A stretch of DNA of 36,140 bases. Origin: an uncultured Methanobrevibacter sp. Lineage in GTDB: Archaea > Methanobacteriota > Methanobacteria > Methanobacteriales > Methanobacteriaceae. Every line of letters starts with the position of its first letter. Positions within the stretch are counted from its first letter, which is position 1. Shown here one piece after another: positions 1-8,897 of the stretch. Location: contig ONQL01000012.1 in assembly GCA_900319985.1 (NCBI GenBank), forward strand, positions 1 to 36,140, given 5' to 3'. A program made the translations under genes and the position numbers. The notes beneath the pieces are model-generated. The model ran no database searches. It saw only the letters and a list, made by a program, of their open reading frames with translations, and had not been told where the DNA came from.

Positions 1-1
1 T

Positions 2-154
2 GAAAAGGCAAGGGAAACCCTGGACAATGTAAGGGAATTTGTAAAAAACAATCCAACAGTATATCTGTCAACACACACTCCATTAGGTCATGAAAACCTG
101 GAAAACAAGAATGTAATTGATTTGGAAAATCCTCCAGATAGTATTTATCCTTAA
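2..154 (+). CDS. C-terminal end of a hydrolase-like protein (partial)
   Basis: This is the last 50 codons of a gene that starts before the window, open from base 2 and ending in TAA at 152-154. The tail contains VYLSTHTPLGHEN, which resembles the late His-containing strand of metallo-beta-lactamase-fold hydrolases (lactonase-like), but too little is present to be sure. The EFR1 gene follows 34 bases later on the same strand, and the T-rich stretch at 169-178 between them could end this transcript. Confidence 0.4.
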   Translation, partial: EKARETLDNVREFVKNNPTVYLSTHTPLGHENLENKNVIDLENPPDSIYP

Positions 155-188
155 ATACTTTCAATTCTATTTTTTTTAAGGAATTAAA

Positions 189-953
189 ATGAAACTGCTG
201 TACTATACATCCACAGGAAACAATCTTTATATTTCAAAAGAATTGGGCGGCGAGTTGTTGAGCATTCCTCAGTTGATGAAAAATGATGAGATTACCATAG
301 AGGATGAGTGTGTAGGCATCATTTTTCCGGTATTTTTTGCAACATCGCCAAAAACCGTACGGGAATTTGTAAATAAAGCAAATATCAAAGCGAATTATCT
401 GTTTTTAATCACATCTTATGGATCCGACGGCGACCAAAATGCCCTAAAAATCATGAAGGAAACATTGAACGGAATGGGAATCCATGTAAACTATACAAAT
501 TCCGTCCTGATGGTTGACAATTTCCTGCCGGTTTTTGACATGGCTCATGAAAAAGAAATCAAAAAGGATTTGGATATTGACGGCAAGATTGAAGCGATTA
601 AAAATGATATCTCAAATAGAAGAGAATATATTTTTGATAAAAAGCCTTTCACTGACATTGAAAACATCGAAGTGGTATTGGAAACTACAATGACTGAAAA
701 ATACCATATCGTTGTTGGTGATGAATGTAATGTGTGTAAGATATGCTCTAAGGTTTGTCCTAGAGGAAACATAACATTCGATGAAGAAAAACCAACGATT
801 GGAGATGCCTGTGACTTCTGTTTAGGTTGTGTTCATCATTGCAAGATACATAACTTGATAATTAATGATGAGTTAAATCCGGATGAACGATATATGAATC
901 CGAATATAAAGATTTCAGAAATCATTAAAAGTAACAGGATAAGTGATGATTAA
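189..953 (+). CDS. EFR1-family ferredoxin (flavodoxin-like domain plus 2x[4Fe-4S])
   Basis: A 254-residue cytoplasmic electron carrier. The N-terminus (YYTSTGNN at residues 5-12) is the FMN-phosphate loop of flavodoxin-like domains. The C-terminus has two complete 4Fe-4S ligand sets: C180, C183, C186, C190 followed by Pro, and C208, C211, C214, C218. This flavodoxin-ferredoxin layout is the EFR1 architecture common in gut anaerobes and methanogens. The redox partner is unknown and the neighbours do not name one. The length and both cysteine clusters are intact, so it should be functional. The ATG at 189 is preceded by a modest AAGGAATT. Confidence 0.85.
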   Translation: MKLLYYTSTGNNLYISKELGGELLSIPQLMKNDEITIEDECVGIIFPVFFATSPKTVREFVNKANIKANYLFLITSYGSDGDQNALKIMKETLNGMGIHVNYTNSVLMVDNFLPVFDMAHEKEIKKDLDIDGKIEAIKNDISNRREYIFDKKPFTDIENIEVVLETTMTEKYHIVVGDECNVCKICSKVCPRGNITFDEEKPTIGDACDFCLGCVHHCKIHNLIINDELNPDERYMNPNIKISEIIKSNRISDD

Positions 954-1038
954 CATGAATTAATTCTAGTAAGTCCATTCAAATAACAACCTTTTTAATT
1001 AAGATTGGACATATATTAAATTAAATGGAGGTGATTAG

Positions 1039-1521
1039 ATGTCATTTGAAAAGACTAGTGGATTAATTACAATAATTGTTGGATTGCTTCTGATGATATT
1101 TCCAATATTTTCATCTGAGCTTATTTCGGTTATTGTAGGTTTAAGTTTAATTTTCTTTGGATTGTCCGTATTGATAACTGGACTTAGAAGTGATACTTCA
1201 AACTCAAAAACTATGATGATTGTCATAGGAATAGTGGCAATAATATTTGGAATATTGTTCCTGTTCTTTATAGATTCATTATCTTTCTTGGTAGGTTTGC
1301 AGTTCTATATTGTTGGATTTATCATGATTGTATTTGGAATAACCGGATTGTTTTCAAAAAAGAGTCGGGTATCTGCTTTTTCTTCAATACTTGTTTTGAT
1401 AATGGGTATTGTTTTAATAGCTCTTGGAGTATATTCACTCAATCAACCGATATTCATTGCAATCATTATTGGAGCCGTATTGATTATTGAAGGGGTAGCT
1501 GAACTATTATCTGCTCAATAG
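1039..1521 (+). CDS. DUF308 family membrane protein
   Basis: A 160-residue, very hydrophobic protein with about six membrane segments in three helical pairs, rich in Gly, Ile and Phe (for example IGIVAIIFGILFLFF). This matches the DUF308/HdeD-like repeat of paired helices. The start is set by a very strong site, GGAGGTGAT three bases before the ATG. A paralogue at 19217 shares the same length, the LQFYIVGF motif and the same type of ribosome binding site. Function is unknown; HdeD in enterobacteria is linked to acid stress, but that role should not be carried over. It looks monocistronic, with a T10 run after the stop. Confidence 0.8.
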   Translation: MSFEKTSGLITIIVGLLLMIFPIFSSELISVIVGLSLIFFGLSVLITGLRSDTSNSKTMMIVIGIVAIIFGILFLFFIDSLSFLVGLQFYIVGFIMIVFGITGLFSKKSRVSAFSSILVLIMGIVLIALGVYSLNQPIFIAIIIGAVLIIEGVAELLSAQ

Positions 1522-1538
1522 TCAAAAAAACCATCACC

Positions 1539-1548
1539 TTTTTTTTTT
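1539..1548 (+). terminator. oligo-T transcription stop
   Basis: A run of ten T residues 18 bases after the DUF308 stop codon. Archaeal RNA polymerase terminates on such runs without a hairpin. No strong stem precedes it. Confidence 0.6.
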
Positions 1549-1675
1549 AAAGAATATGTAGGTTTGTATCGAAATAAGGATATTTTTTTCCTTTTTGAAA
1601 TATTCTGTTGAGTCCTTTAGCAAATTCAAATAATTTTTTAAAAAATAGTAAAGAAGCAATATCCTCTGGTTATAT

Positions 1676-2635
1676 TCAGATTACTTCAAAGCCTGTAAGT
1701 TTAATATTGTTGGAAATTAGTTCGGGATTTTCATCTATTTTTTCGGAAAGTTTTGTAGTTATGTACTTTTTGTTGTCATCCGGAAAAACGGTAGCTGTAT
1801 TGAGATCATCGTTATCCATTATTACGCTTGCCAGGAAATTTGCCCCACTTGAAATGCCTATCGCCAGGCCGAACTCATTAGCAATTCTTTTGGACATATT
1901 TATTGCATCGCAATCATGAATCAAGATAATATCATCAATCAAGTCCTGTTCAACGATTCCAGGAATGAAGTCATCGCCGATTCCTTCAATCATATGGCTT
2001 CCCTCTTCCATTCCCATTTTGAGTATTGATAATGTGGATGGTTCAAGAGCAAATATTTTGGAATCTGGATTGTGATCCTTTAATCGTTTACCGATACCCA
2101 TTAAGGTTCCGCCTGTTCCGATTCCGGATACGAATGCATTTACTTCAGGAACAGAATCGATTATTTCATTGCCGGTTGTCTTGTATTGTGCTTCAACGTT
2201 TAATTCATTATCAAATTGGAGTGGCCTGAATGCACCTGTCTCTTTTGAAAATTCTTCGGCTAATTTTAGGGCACCTTTAAATCCGCCTTCCTCTCTGGAA
2301 ATTAGGTGTACGTGAGCGCCATACATTTCAATGAGCTTTCTTCTTTCAAGAGATACCCAATCTGGCATGAAGATATGTACGTCATGACCGTAGAGTGCTC
2401 CTATTGCACTGAATGAAATGCCTGTGTTTCCGCTTGTAACCTCTACGATGGGTTGGCCTTCCTTTAAGTTTCCGTTTTTTCTTTCGTTTTCTATGATGTA
2501 TAATGCAATTCTGTCCTTTATGCTGCCGGTATAGTTGTAATATTCAAGTTTGGTATATATGCTACCTTTTTTTCCATCATATTCATAATCAATCTTTATC
2601 ATTGGCGTATTGCCGATTAATCTTCCAAAATTCAT
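1676..2635 (-). CDS. PLP-dependent cysteine synthase-like protein
   Basis: A 319-residue fold-type II PLP enzyme of the cysteine synthase / cystathionine beta-synthase group. Visible signatures are IGNTPM at 7-12, the PLP lysine K40 in TGSIKDR, the substrate-binding loop TSGNTG, the phosphate loop GTGGTL and a late SSGAN. The length fits free cysteine synthases. It probably makes cysteine from an activated serine (O-acetyl- or O-phosphoserine) and sulfide; the sequence alone does not settle the substrate. It stands alone on the minus strand, without cysE or other sulfur genes in view. Confidence 0.85.
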   Translation of the reverse strand: MNFGRLIGNTPMIKIDYEYDGKKGSIYTKLEYYNYTGSIKDRIALYIIENERKNGNLKEGQPIVEVTSGNTGISFSAIGALYGHDVHIFMPDWVSLERRKLIEMYGAHVHLISREEGGFKGALKLAEEFSKETGAFRPLQFDNELNVEAQYKTTGNEIIDSVPEVNAFVSGIGTGGTLMGIGKRLKDHNPDSKIFALEPSTLSILKMGMEEGSHMIEGIGDDFIPGIVEQDLIDDIILIHDCDAINMSKRIANEFGLAIGISSGANFLASVIMDNDDLNTATVFPDDNKKYITTKLSEKIDENPELISNNIKLTGFEVI

Positions 2636-2683
2636 AACATTCCAACCGATTCAATAATCTAATAGTAATATTATGTATTTTAA

Positions 2684-3179
2684 TTATAAAATACTTTTTG
2701 ACCATTGATAGGCAATCCTTGGCGAGCCGTCAGTCACATGGATTATTCCACATTTATGAAATCCCTGTTTTTCTATAAGCTTTTGCATGACTGCATTGTT
2801 TTGGTGAGTGTCTATCCGAATATTGTCTGATTTGCTTTTGCAGTATGCAATTATGCATGCGAAAATTCCATGGACTTTGGCATCACTTGCAATCCTGTGC
2901 ACGGTTAAAGTATTTCTCATCATTGAGCCATTGGCCATCTTCAATGACCTGATATGTTGGTTCGTCAATATCAAAAAGTGCAAATACTCCATGGAAATCA
3001 TTATCATCGCAGACCAGATAGCATACTTCTTCATCTATATCCTTGTTGATTATTTCTCTTGTAGGATAGAAGTGGCCCCACTGGTTGGGATTTCCGGATT
3101 CAATCATGAAGTCCTGCGCTATCCTATATATTTTCATGATTTCTTCAATGTCTTTTTCTGTTGCTTTTCTAATGTGCAT
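2684..3179 (-). pseudogene. GNAT acetyltransferase, interrupted by a frameshift
   Basis: Two overlapping minus-strand frames make one GNAT protein. The first (start ATG 3179, MHIRKATEKDI) carries the N-terminal half up to DGQWLNDEKY. The second continues TVHRIASDAKVHGIF, then IRIDTHQNNAVMQKLIEKQGF and a C-terminal strand. In this subfamily WLNDE is normally followed closely by a VHRIA segment, so the shift lies at about 2900-2915 and one extra base explains it. The first frame ends at 2883. There is no long homopolymer at the junction. It could be a pseudogene or a sequencing error; all of the acetyl-CoA-binding region (motif A onward) is in the second frame. Confidence 0.75.
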
Positions 3180-3505
3180 GAAGGTCTCTCCATTATTTTA
3201 AAATACGATTTCAAGCCAGGGCCGTCAAGAAGTTTCAAATCGTCATCTGCATGATTGGATATGTGTCGGTATCACTATTATGATGTTTTGTCTGTGGGCA
3301 AAATTTGCAGTTTTCGCCCACTTTTCGCTTTTTACATTAATGAGGATACATTCATCAAAACTATTTCTACAAAATCGTTTTCTGATTTCATTTGTTGCAT
3401 TTGTCGGTTCATTAAATAATATATCAACTAAATTTATTGCTTTTGCTTTAGTGATTTTGTAATTATTCGATACTTGTTTACGGCGCTTCCAGGTCAAACA
3501 TGATA
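3180..3505. other. intergenic stretch with one hairpin
   Basis: No convincing gene lies here. An 88-codon minus-strand frame starting with TTG at 3509 has no recognisable composition and is probably spurious. A hairpin at 3294-3321 pairs GTGGGCAAAA with TTTT(C)GCCCAC, with a 7-base loop and one bulged C. It lies downstream of the minus-strand gene ending at 3506 and might shape the 3' end of that mRNA. Confidence 0.4.
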
Positions 3506-4435
3506 TCAACGACGGATGTAATAATTTTCCCGCTTTTCAATCAGATCCATTTCAATTAGTTCATTAAGATTTCTGCTTATCTTTTCGTCAAAGTTTTTGG
3601 ATTTGTATCTGATGAGCTTTTGCTTTATTTCATCAAAACTGGCTTTGCCGTCAATGGCATCATAAACACTTTTTTGAAAGGGAGTTAACGTGAAAATGAT
3701 TTCTGATAGTGCATCTTCTTCTTCAATGCCCTCTTCAAATGTCCAAACGTCATCTGCAGTTTCAACATCCAGTTCCTCTTCAAGTTCGGATATCCTATTT
3801 TTAAGTCCGTCAAGGTGAGGATAATTTGCAAGGCCATATTTATGCTTGGATATCTTTGCTAAAAACTCTTCATATGTTTTGTTTAAGTCAATCTCATCAG
3901 TATCGAAAGAATCCAAGATGTATGCATATTCATCGATAACCAAAACAACTTTATATGTATCTGTTTCTTCATCATATTCTACACTTTCAAATTCTTTGAC
4001 GTTCCACTGATGGTCCAAAAGGAAGTTTCGCACAAATTCGGCATCCTCAAGATTATCATACGCTCCAAATACATGGCTCTCGCCAGCAATCTGTTTTGTA
4101 ATTATGAATGTGTCCATAATTCTTGAAATGTTCAGGCCATATTTGGAATTATTAGGATTTCTTTCATGCTTTTTGACAAGTTTGGAAATGGTGATTTCAT
4201 CCGGTTTATTTTTGTATTTGGCCAGGATAAATATCTTGTCCTCATAAACAGTCAAAACCAGATAATTGTCATCCTTTTCAATGATTCGGGGAATATTTGT
4301 TAAATCCCAACTCGAATCTATTAGCAAATCCCTTATGAAAATTGCATCTTCCAGATTACTGGTTTTCGCTAAGGTTCTGGAGTTTTTAACAATCGAATAT
4401 GATGTTTTGTTTTGTCTGATGTATTTTTCACTCAT
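3506..4435 (-). CDS. two-repeat protein with C-terminal winged-helix-like domain
   Basis: A 309-residue cytoplasmic protein with two diverged copies of one module. Residues 12-48 include SNLEDAIFIRDLLIDSSWD and residues 108-147 include DNLEDAEFVRNFLLDHQWN. Each is preceded by a short beta-rich strand pair (YSIVKN; TFIITK), and both resemble small AP2-like beta-alpha modules seen in many Methanobacteriales proteins. An acidic linker (about 214-242) leads to a helical segment at 246-309 ending KRENYYIRR, typical of a winged helix. A DNA-binding or regulatory role is inferred; no family was recognised with confidence. The start ATG at 4435 is clear. Confidence 0.65.
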   Translation of the reverse strand: MSEKYIRQNKTSYSIVKNSRTLAKTSNLEDAIFIRDLLIDSSWDLTNIPRIIEKDDNYLVLTVYEDKIFILAKYKNKPDEITISKLVKKHERNPNNSKYGLNISRIMDTFIITKQIAGESHVFGAYDNLEDAEFVRNFLLDHQWNVKEFESVEYDEETDTYKVVLVIDEYAYILDSFDTDEIDLNKTYEEFLAKISKHKYGLANYPHLDGLKNRISELEEELDVETADDVWTFEEGIEEEDALSEIIFTLTPFQKSVYDAIDGKASFDEIKQKLIRYKSKNFDEKISRNLNELIEMDLIEKRENYYIRR

Positions 4436-4516
4436 TGAAATAATATTTGAATTAATTCTATATTAAATTAAAGTGATTTTTTGTGGTGTTATCAATAGGG
4501 TTTTTGGAAATGTCGG

Positions 4517-5932
4517 TCATTTCCAGATATCCAGTTCCTCCTCATTCAGTCCAATAGAACTTGCTTTGAAAACTGGGTCTTTTCCTAACTTTTTTTGAGT
4601 TTCATAGTCTTTAAGACAGTCAATGGCACGTTTGCCTAAAATTACACAAACGGGCAAGTTTATTATGGTCATGCCTCCCATTGTGATGTCTGCCATAGCC
4701 CAGGCAGCATCCATTGGAATAATTGCCCCAATAAAGATAATTGCGGAAGCAGCCACATAAAATATGTGCATAAACCTTCTTGAGGGGATATTTCTGTGAT
4801 TTAAAAAAATCAATGCGTTGTCAACATAGTAGAGATTTCCAATCAGTGTAGTAAATGCAAAAAGCACCATGGCAACTGTGATGAAAATGGGTCCGGCAAT
4901 GCCCAAAACGCTGCCGATTGCAGTCTGTACATATGGGGCGCCTGCAACTGTCGCATCTCTTGCAACGCCAGTTGATAAGCACATCAGTGCTGTAGCAGTA
5001 CACAAAAGCAATGTATCGATATAAACGGATAAAGTTTGCACCAGACCTTGTTTTGCGGGGTGGGATACTTTTGCAGAAGCTGAAGCATTTGGTGCGGAAC
5101 CTACACCTGCCTCATTTGAAAACAGTCCTCTTTTAATTCCGTAAACTAAACATGAACCGACAATACCTCCGGCGATGGATTTAAAGTCAAAGGCATCCTG
5201 GAAAATCAAAACAAACATTGACGGAATGTTGTGATAATTGACTATAATGACGATTAAGGCTACAATAACATAAGAAACTCCCATTAGTGGAACGATTGTA
5301 CCGGTGACCTTCATTATTCTTTTGCCTCCGCCAAAAAGGCAATATCCGGTTAAAATAGCAAGTATTGCACCAATGATGGTAGGAGTTGTTGCGGAATTAT
5401 AGAATGAATAGTCCATGAATGTTGACTGGAGGTTAAAAGAGCACAGCAGATTAAAACCAACCGCATAGGTGGCAATTAAGAATATGCAAAACAGTGCAGC
5501 TATTTTAGGTTTATGCAATGCTTCAGTGATGTAATATGCTGGACCACCATAAAAGTGTCCTTTCGCATCCTTTCTTTTGTAAATCTGAGCTAATGTACTT
5601 TCAATGAATGCGGAGGATGCGCCAATAATACACATGACCCACATCCAAAAAACCGCTCCGGGACCGCCGAGACAGATTGCGGTTGACACTCCGATGATGT
5701 TACCTGTCCCCACCCGTGAAGCGGTAGATACCAGCATTGCCTGCAGGGAGGATACTGAGTTTTCATCATCTGATGGTTCAAATAGAAGTCTTACTGATTC
5801 AGGAAACAGTCTTAATTGTACTCCTTTTGTTTTTATTGTAAAATATAATCCGGCTGCTGCCATAATGATAATAAGGGTTGGAAAATACAAAAAATTGTCA
5901 ACTTGATTTAATATAAAAGATGGGTCTATCAT
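4517..5932 (-). CDS. AGCS-family sodium:alanine/glycine symporter
   Basis: An integral membrane transporter of 471 residues if started at the ATG at 5932, which has GGAGA six bases upstream. A longer frame to 5974 has no such site and adds a non-hydrophobic leader. Family marks are GGPGAVFWMWV, IESTLAQIYK, GHFYGGPAYY, and the conserved NEAGVGSAPNASA loop. About ten membrane helices are visible. It should import alanine or glycine with sodium; methanogens can use alanine as a nitrogen source. It is divergent from surE across a 364-base gap. Confidence 0.9.
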   Translation of the reverse strand: MIDPSFILNQVDNFLYFPTLIIIMAAAGLYFTIKTKGVQLRLFPESVRLLFEPSDDENSVSSLQAMLVSTASRVGTGNIIGVSTAICLGGPGAVFWMWVMCIIGASSAFIESTLAQIYKRKDAKGHFYGGPAYYITEALHKPKIAALFCIFLIATYAVGFNLLCSFNLQSTFMDYSFYNSATTPTIIGAILAILTGYCLFGGGKRIMKVTGTIVPLMGVSYVIVALIVIIVNYHNIPSMFVLIFQDAFDFKSIAGGIVGSCLVYGIKRGLFSNEAGVGSAPNASASAKVSHPAKQGLVQTLSVYIDTLLLCTATALMCLSTGVARDATVAGAPYVQTAIGSVLGIAGPIFITVAMVLFAFTTLIGNLYYVDNALIFLNHRNIPSRRFMHIFYVAASAIIFIGAIIPMDAAWAMADITMGGMTIINLPVCVILGKRAIDCLKDYETQKKLGKDPVFKASSIGLNEEELDIWK

Positions 5933-6296
5933 AAATTCTCCTGCTATATAATTGATTTGAGTTAATGAGGGCAATTTGAATTAATTGTAATTAAGTTGCT
6001 TTTGACTATTGTAATTGTATAGCATTACCCTTTTTTGTAATATACTTGTAACTATGTATATTTTTCTTTAAATTATTTTTCATGTTATTGTAAGTGACGT
6101 AAAAAAATTAATTATTTTAAAATTATGATGATTATTGTACAATTATGTGGTGGATATGTGGATATGTTCTGAAACTGTTTAAGAGGCAAATATCAGATTT
6201 TTCAGCACTTCAAAATGAGGAATATTTTTTCCATATTAATTTTTATATATTATTATCAAAATTATTATTATAACACATTTTGATGGTTTTGATTTT
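5933..6296. promoter_or_regulatory. divergent promoter region between the AGCS symporter and surE
   Basis: This AT-rich spacer contains no gene. A TATA-like TTTTTATATATTA at about 6240-6252 is placed to drive surE. The short tandem GTGGATAT repeat near 6152-6168 has no assigned role. The symporter promoter must lie in the left part, but no box stands out clearly. Confidence 0.45.
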
Positions 6297-7112
6297 ATGA
6301 ATATTTTGATATCTAATGATGACGGCGTATTTGCACCGGGAATATTGGCCGCAAAGCAGGCAGTTGAAGATTTGGCCAATGTTGTTGTTGTAGCTCCGGA
6401 CAAGAATAACAGCAGTGTGGGTCGTCGTTTATCATTGTTTAAACATCTGGAAGTTAAATCCTGTGAACTTGATGATGGAAGTTTGGCTTATTCGGTATCC
6501 GGCAGTCCTGCAGATTCTGTAATTGTCGGTGCAGACTATGTGATGGATGAAAGGCCTGATTTGGTGATAACCGGAATAAATCAGGGAATTAACATAAGTT
6601 CAGATATTACATCTTCAGGTACTGTTTGCGCTGCTTTTGAAGCGGTTAGTCTGGGCATTCCTGCAATAGCCGTTTCATTATTCATAGATCCGAAAACTTC
6701 ATATAAGCAGGATGAAAATGGCGAATGGTATATGGATTTCAACTTCGATCGGGCTAAAAAAGTATTGCATGACGTTGTTTTAAAAATAATTGATGAAGGA
6801 TTTCCTGAAGGTGTGGATCTGTTCAATTTGAATGTGCCTACAAACTGCAGTTCTGAAGAGGTTAGAATAACTCGTCTTTCCCATAAAATGCTTGACAAAA
6901 AAGTCATTGACAACACGGATAAGGAAAAGGCAGATTTGTTCAATTATTCTTTGGAAGAAAACCAGAAAAGCGATGATTTGATCATGATTATGTCTGATCT
7001 GGTTCAGGATTATGAAAAGGGCAGTGACGGATATGCATTATTTGTTGAAAAAAGACCCAGCTTAACGCCTTTGACAGTCAATATGACAATTAAGGATTTA
7101 AAAGATTGGTAA
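6297..7112 (+). CDS. surE: 5'/3'-nucleotidase SurE
   Basis: A 271-residue cytoplasmic phosphatase. The N-terminus MNILISNDDG carries the paired metal-binding aspartates D8 and D9. It is followed by VVAPDKNNSSVGR (substrate loop), SGSPADSV, and GINQGINISSDITSSGTV, the usual Asn-containing metal and substrate motif. SurE proteins dephosphorylate nucleoside 5'/3'-monophosphates. The length is normal and nothing is missing. It converges with the radical SAM gene on the other strand with only 6 bases between the stop codons. Confidence 0.95.
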   Translation: MNILISNDDGVFAPGILAAKQAVEDLANVVVVAPDKNNSSVGRRLSLFKHLEVKSCELDDGSLAYSVSGSPADSVIVGADYVMDERPDLVITGINQGINISSDITSSGTVCAAFEAVSLGIPAIAVSLFIDPKTSYKQDENGEWYMDFNFDRAKKVLHDVVLKIIDEGFPEGVDLFNLNVPTNCSSEEVRITRLSHKMLDKKVIDNTDKEKADLFNYSLEENQKSDDLIMIMSDLVQDYEKGSDGYALFVEKRPSLTPLTVNMTIKDLKDW

Positions 7113-7118
7113 ATCTAA

Positions 7119-8549
7119 TTATTTACCTTTATTTACATTTGTTTTATTGTAATCCGTATTACCGTTTGTCTGTTTTTTAAGTAATGTTTTTGAAACACTT
7201 AAAATAGTTTTTAAAAGTACAAAACCGTCCTGTGAAACTTGACGGAAAAGATAGCCCGGACGCAGATAAAAGTTAATGAATGCTTTCTTTTGAATTTTTC
7301 TAAGTTCCTTGCTAGTGCAGTCAACTGTTTCCAGAACAGGATTCAATAGGGTGTATTTGGACCAGTCTGTAATGTTGATTAAATTCTTTTTGAAGGTTTC
7401 ATTGTAAAATCGAGTTCCCGGGTATGGGGTAGCCAGACTATACAATGCATAATTCGGGTTTAATTTCTTGACATAGTCTATTGTCTTTTGAATGCTTGAG
7501 CGGGTATCTTCAGGCATTCCGATTACGCAGGAGGCTATGGTTCTGATTCCAACCTTGCGGGCAAGTTTAAATGCATTTTCTGTTTTTTCAACTGTGATGT
7601 TTTTGTTCATATTATCGAGAGTTTGCTGGTCTGCACTTTCAACGCCAATGAAAATGGTGATGCATCCTGAATCTTTCATTGTCTGCAGCAGCTCCTCATC
7701 CAGGGTATCTACTCTTGAAGTGCAGCCCCACCAGAACTTAAGGTTGCGCCTTTTGATTTCGCTGCAGAAGTCACGGACGAATTTCTTGTTTAATGTGAAT
7801 GTATCGTCCATAAATGCAATTGTGTCGATGTTTTCTTCCATAAGCCTCATCTCTATTTCATCAACAACGTTTGTGTAAGATCTTCTCCTTAACTTGTTTC
7901 CGTGAAGCGCAGCAGATGAGCAAAATGAACACTGCATAGGACATCCCCTTGTAGTGATGATTGTTGCAACGTTGGTTGTAATATTTAAAATTCTGTATTT
8001 TTCCATAGGAAAGAGGTGGAATGCAGGAAACGGCAGTTCGTCCAGGTCCTGTATAACCGGACGGTCTGGAGTCAATACTAATGAATCATCATTTTCATCA
8101 TGAAATGCCAATCCATGAACTGTTTTCAAATCTCCGCACTTTTCAATTGTTTGAACAAGTTCCAATAGGGTATATTCCCCTTCTCCTCTGACGACAACGT
8201 CAACGCTTTCTTCCTCAAGAACACTCATGTATTCAAAAGTGGGATGGTATCCTCCTAAAACCACAACGGTATCGGGTTTTACCTGCTTTATCTTATCGGC
8301 CGTATCCAGTGCAACCCCTATTGTCGGTGTCAATGCGCTGATTGATATGATGTCCGGATTTCTTTTTAAAATTTCCTCTCCTATTTCATCATATGTCAAT
8401 TCAAGAGCTGTAGCATCCAAAACATCAACTTCATATCCGTTTTTTTCAAGAACGGCAGCCATATATCCGATTCCAAGGGATGGTGCTACAACGCCTAAAA
8501 ATTTGTATTTGGAATTGGTTTGGGGAGGATTTATAAAGGTTACTTTCAT
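7119..8549 (-). CDS. B12-binding domain radical SAM protein
   Basis: A 476-residue protein from ATG 8549, chosen because GTGAT lies just upstream; 14 more codons are open but start in an A-rich tract. Residues 1-140 look like the cobalamin-binding Rossmann fold (ILKRNPDIISISALT; VVVLGGYHPTFEY; VVRGEGEYT). The radical SAM core has the cluster cysteines C203, C207, C210 in TTRGCPMQCSFC, then FMDDTFTLNKKF and a GVESADQQTLD segment. Such enzymes usually do radical methylation or rearrangement chemistry; the substrate cannot be told. The first domain lacks an evident DxHxxG His, common in this group. Confidence 0.85.
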   Translation of the reverse strand: MKVTFINPPQTNSKYKFLGVVAPSLGIGYMAAVLEKNGYEVDVLDATALELTYDEIGEEILKRNPDIISISALTPTIGVALDTADKIKQVKPDTVVVLGGYHPTFEYMSVLEEESVDVVVRGEGEYTLLELVQTIEKCGDLKTVHGLAFHDENDDSLVLTPDRPVIQDLDELPFPAFHLFPMEKYRILNITTNVATIITTRGCPMQCSFCSSAALHGNKLRRRSYTNVVDEIEMRLMEENIDTIAFMDDTFTLNKKFVRDFCSEIKRRNLKFWWGCTSRVDTLDEELLQTMKDSGCITIFIGVESADQQTLDNMNKNITVEKTENAFKLARKVGIRTIASCVIGMPEDTRSSIQKTIDYVKKLNPNYALYSLATPYPGTRFYNETFKKNLINITDWSKYTLLNPVLETVDCTSKELRKIQKKAFINFYLRPGYLFRQVSQDGFVLLKTILSVSKTLLKKQTNGNTDYNKTNVNKGK

Positions 8550-8897
8550 GACATCACTATTGAATTCAATATTTTTTTTTAAAGTTTTCAAGATATTTAA
8601 AATTTGTGAATATGATTTTGTAATTGTGTTATTTTGAATTTTAAATTTTTAAAATGTCTTGAGGCAGTGTTGGCAGGTAATATGAAATGTGGTTGAAATT
8701 GGAAAACACCTGTGTTAAATATAATCTTACATTTAAATTCAATTATTTATTTTCTAATTTTTTTTAAAAAACTGTAATAAATATTATTCAATGTACAGTT
8801 TTGTACTGAAAATCTTTATATATATTATAATCAAATTATTAATATGTATGTTATTTGATGAATAAATTGATTGAATTTCTATTTTTGAGGAATAGCT
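8550..8897. promoter_or_regulatory. divergent promoter region; TATA box and dyad before the permease
   Basis: A clear archaeal promoter for the rightward permease: CTTTATATATATTATAA with its core at 8815-8825, preceded by AAAA-type BRE bases. A dyad, GTACA-GTTT-TGTAC at 8793-8806, sits directly upstream of the BRE where an activator or repressor would bind. No TPP-riboswitch consensus was seen in the leader. The left part is featureless AT-rich DNA that must include the promoter for the minus-strand radical SAM gene. Confidence 0.5.

Noticed and set aside
1608..1919. 103-codon plus-strand frame opposite the cysteine synthase gene
   Set aside because: Shadow of the minus-strand coding sequence, which has clear PLP-enzyme motifs.
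3243..3509. 88-codon minus-strand frame overlapping the previous stop
   Set aside because: TTG start, no ribosome site, no protein-like pattern; overlap with the stop alone is not enough.
8640..8897. TPP riboswitch upstream of the CytX-like permease
   Set aside because: No CUGAGA-type consensus in the leader; only a TATA box and a short dyad.
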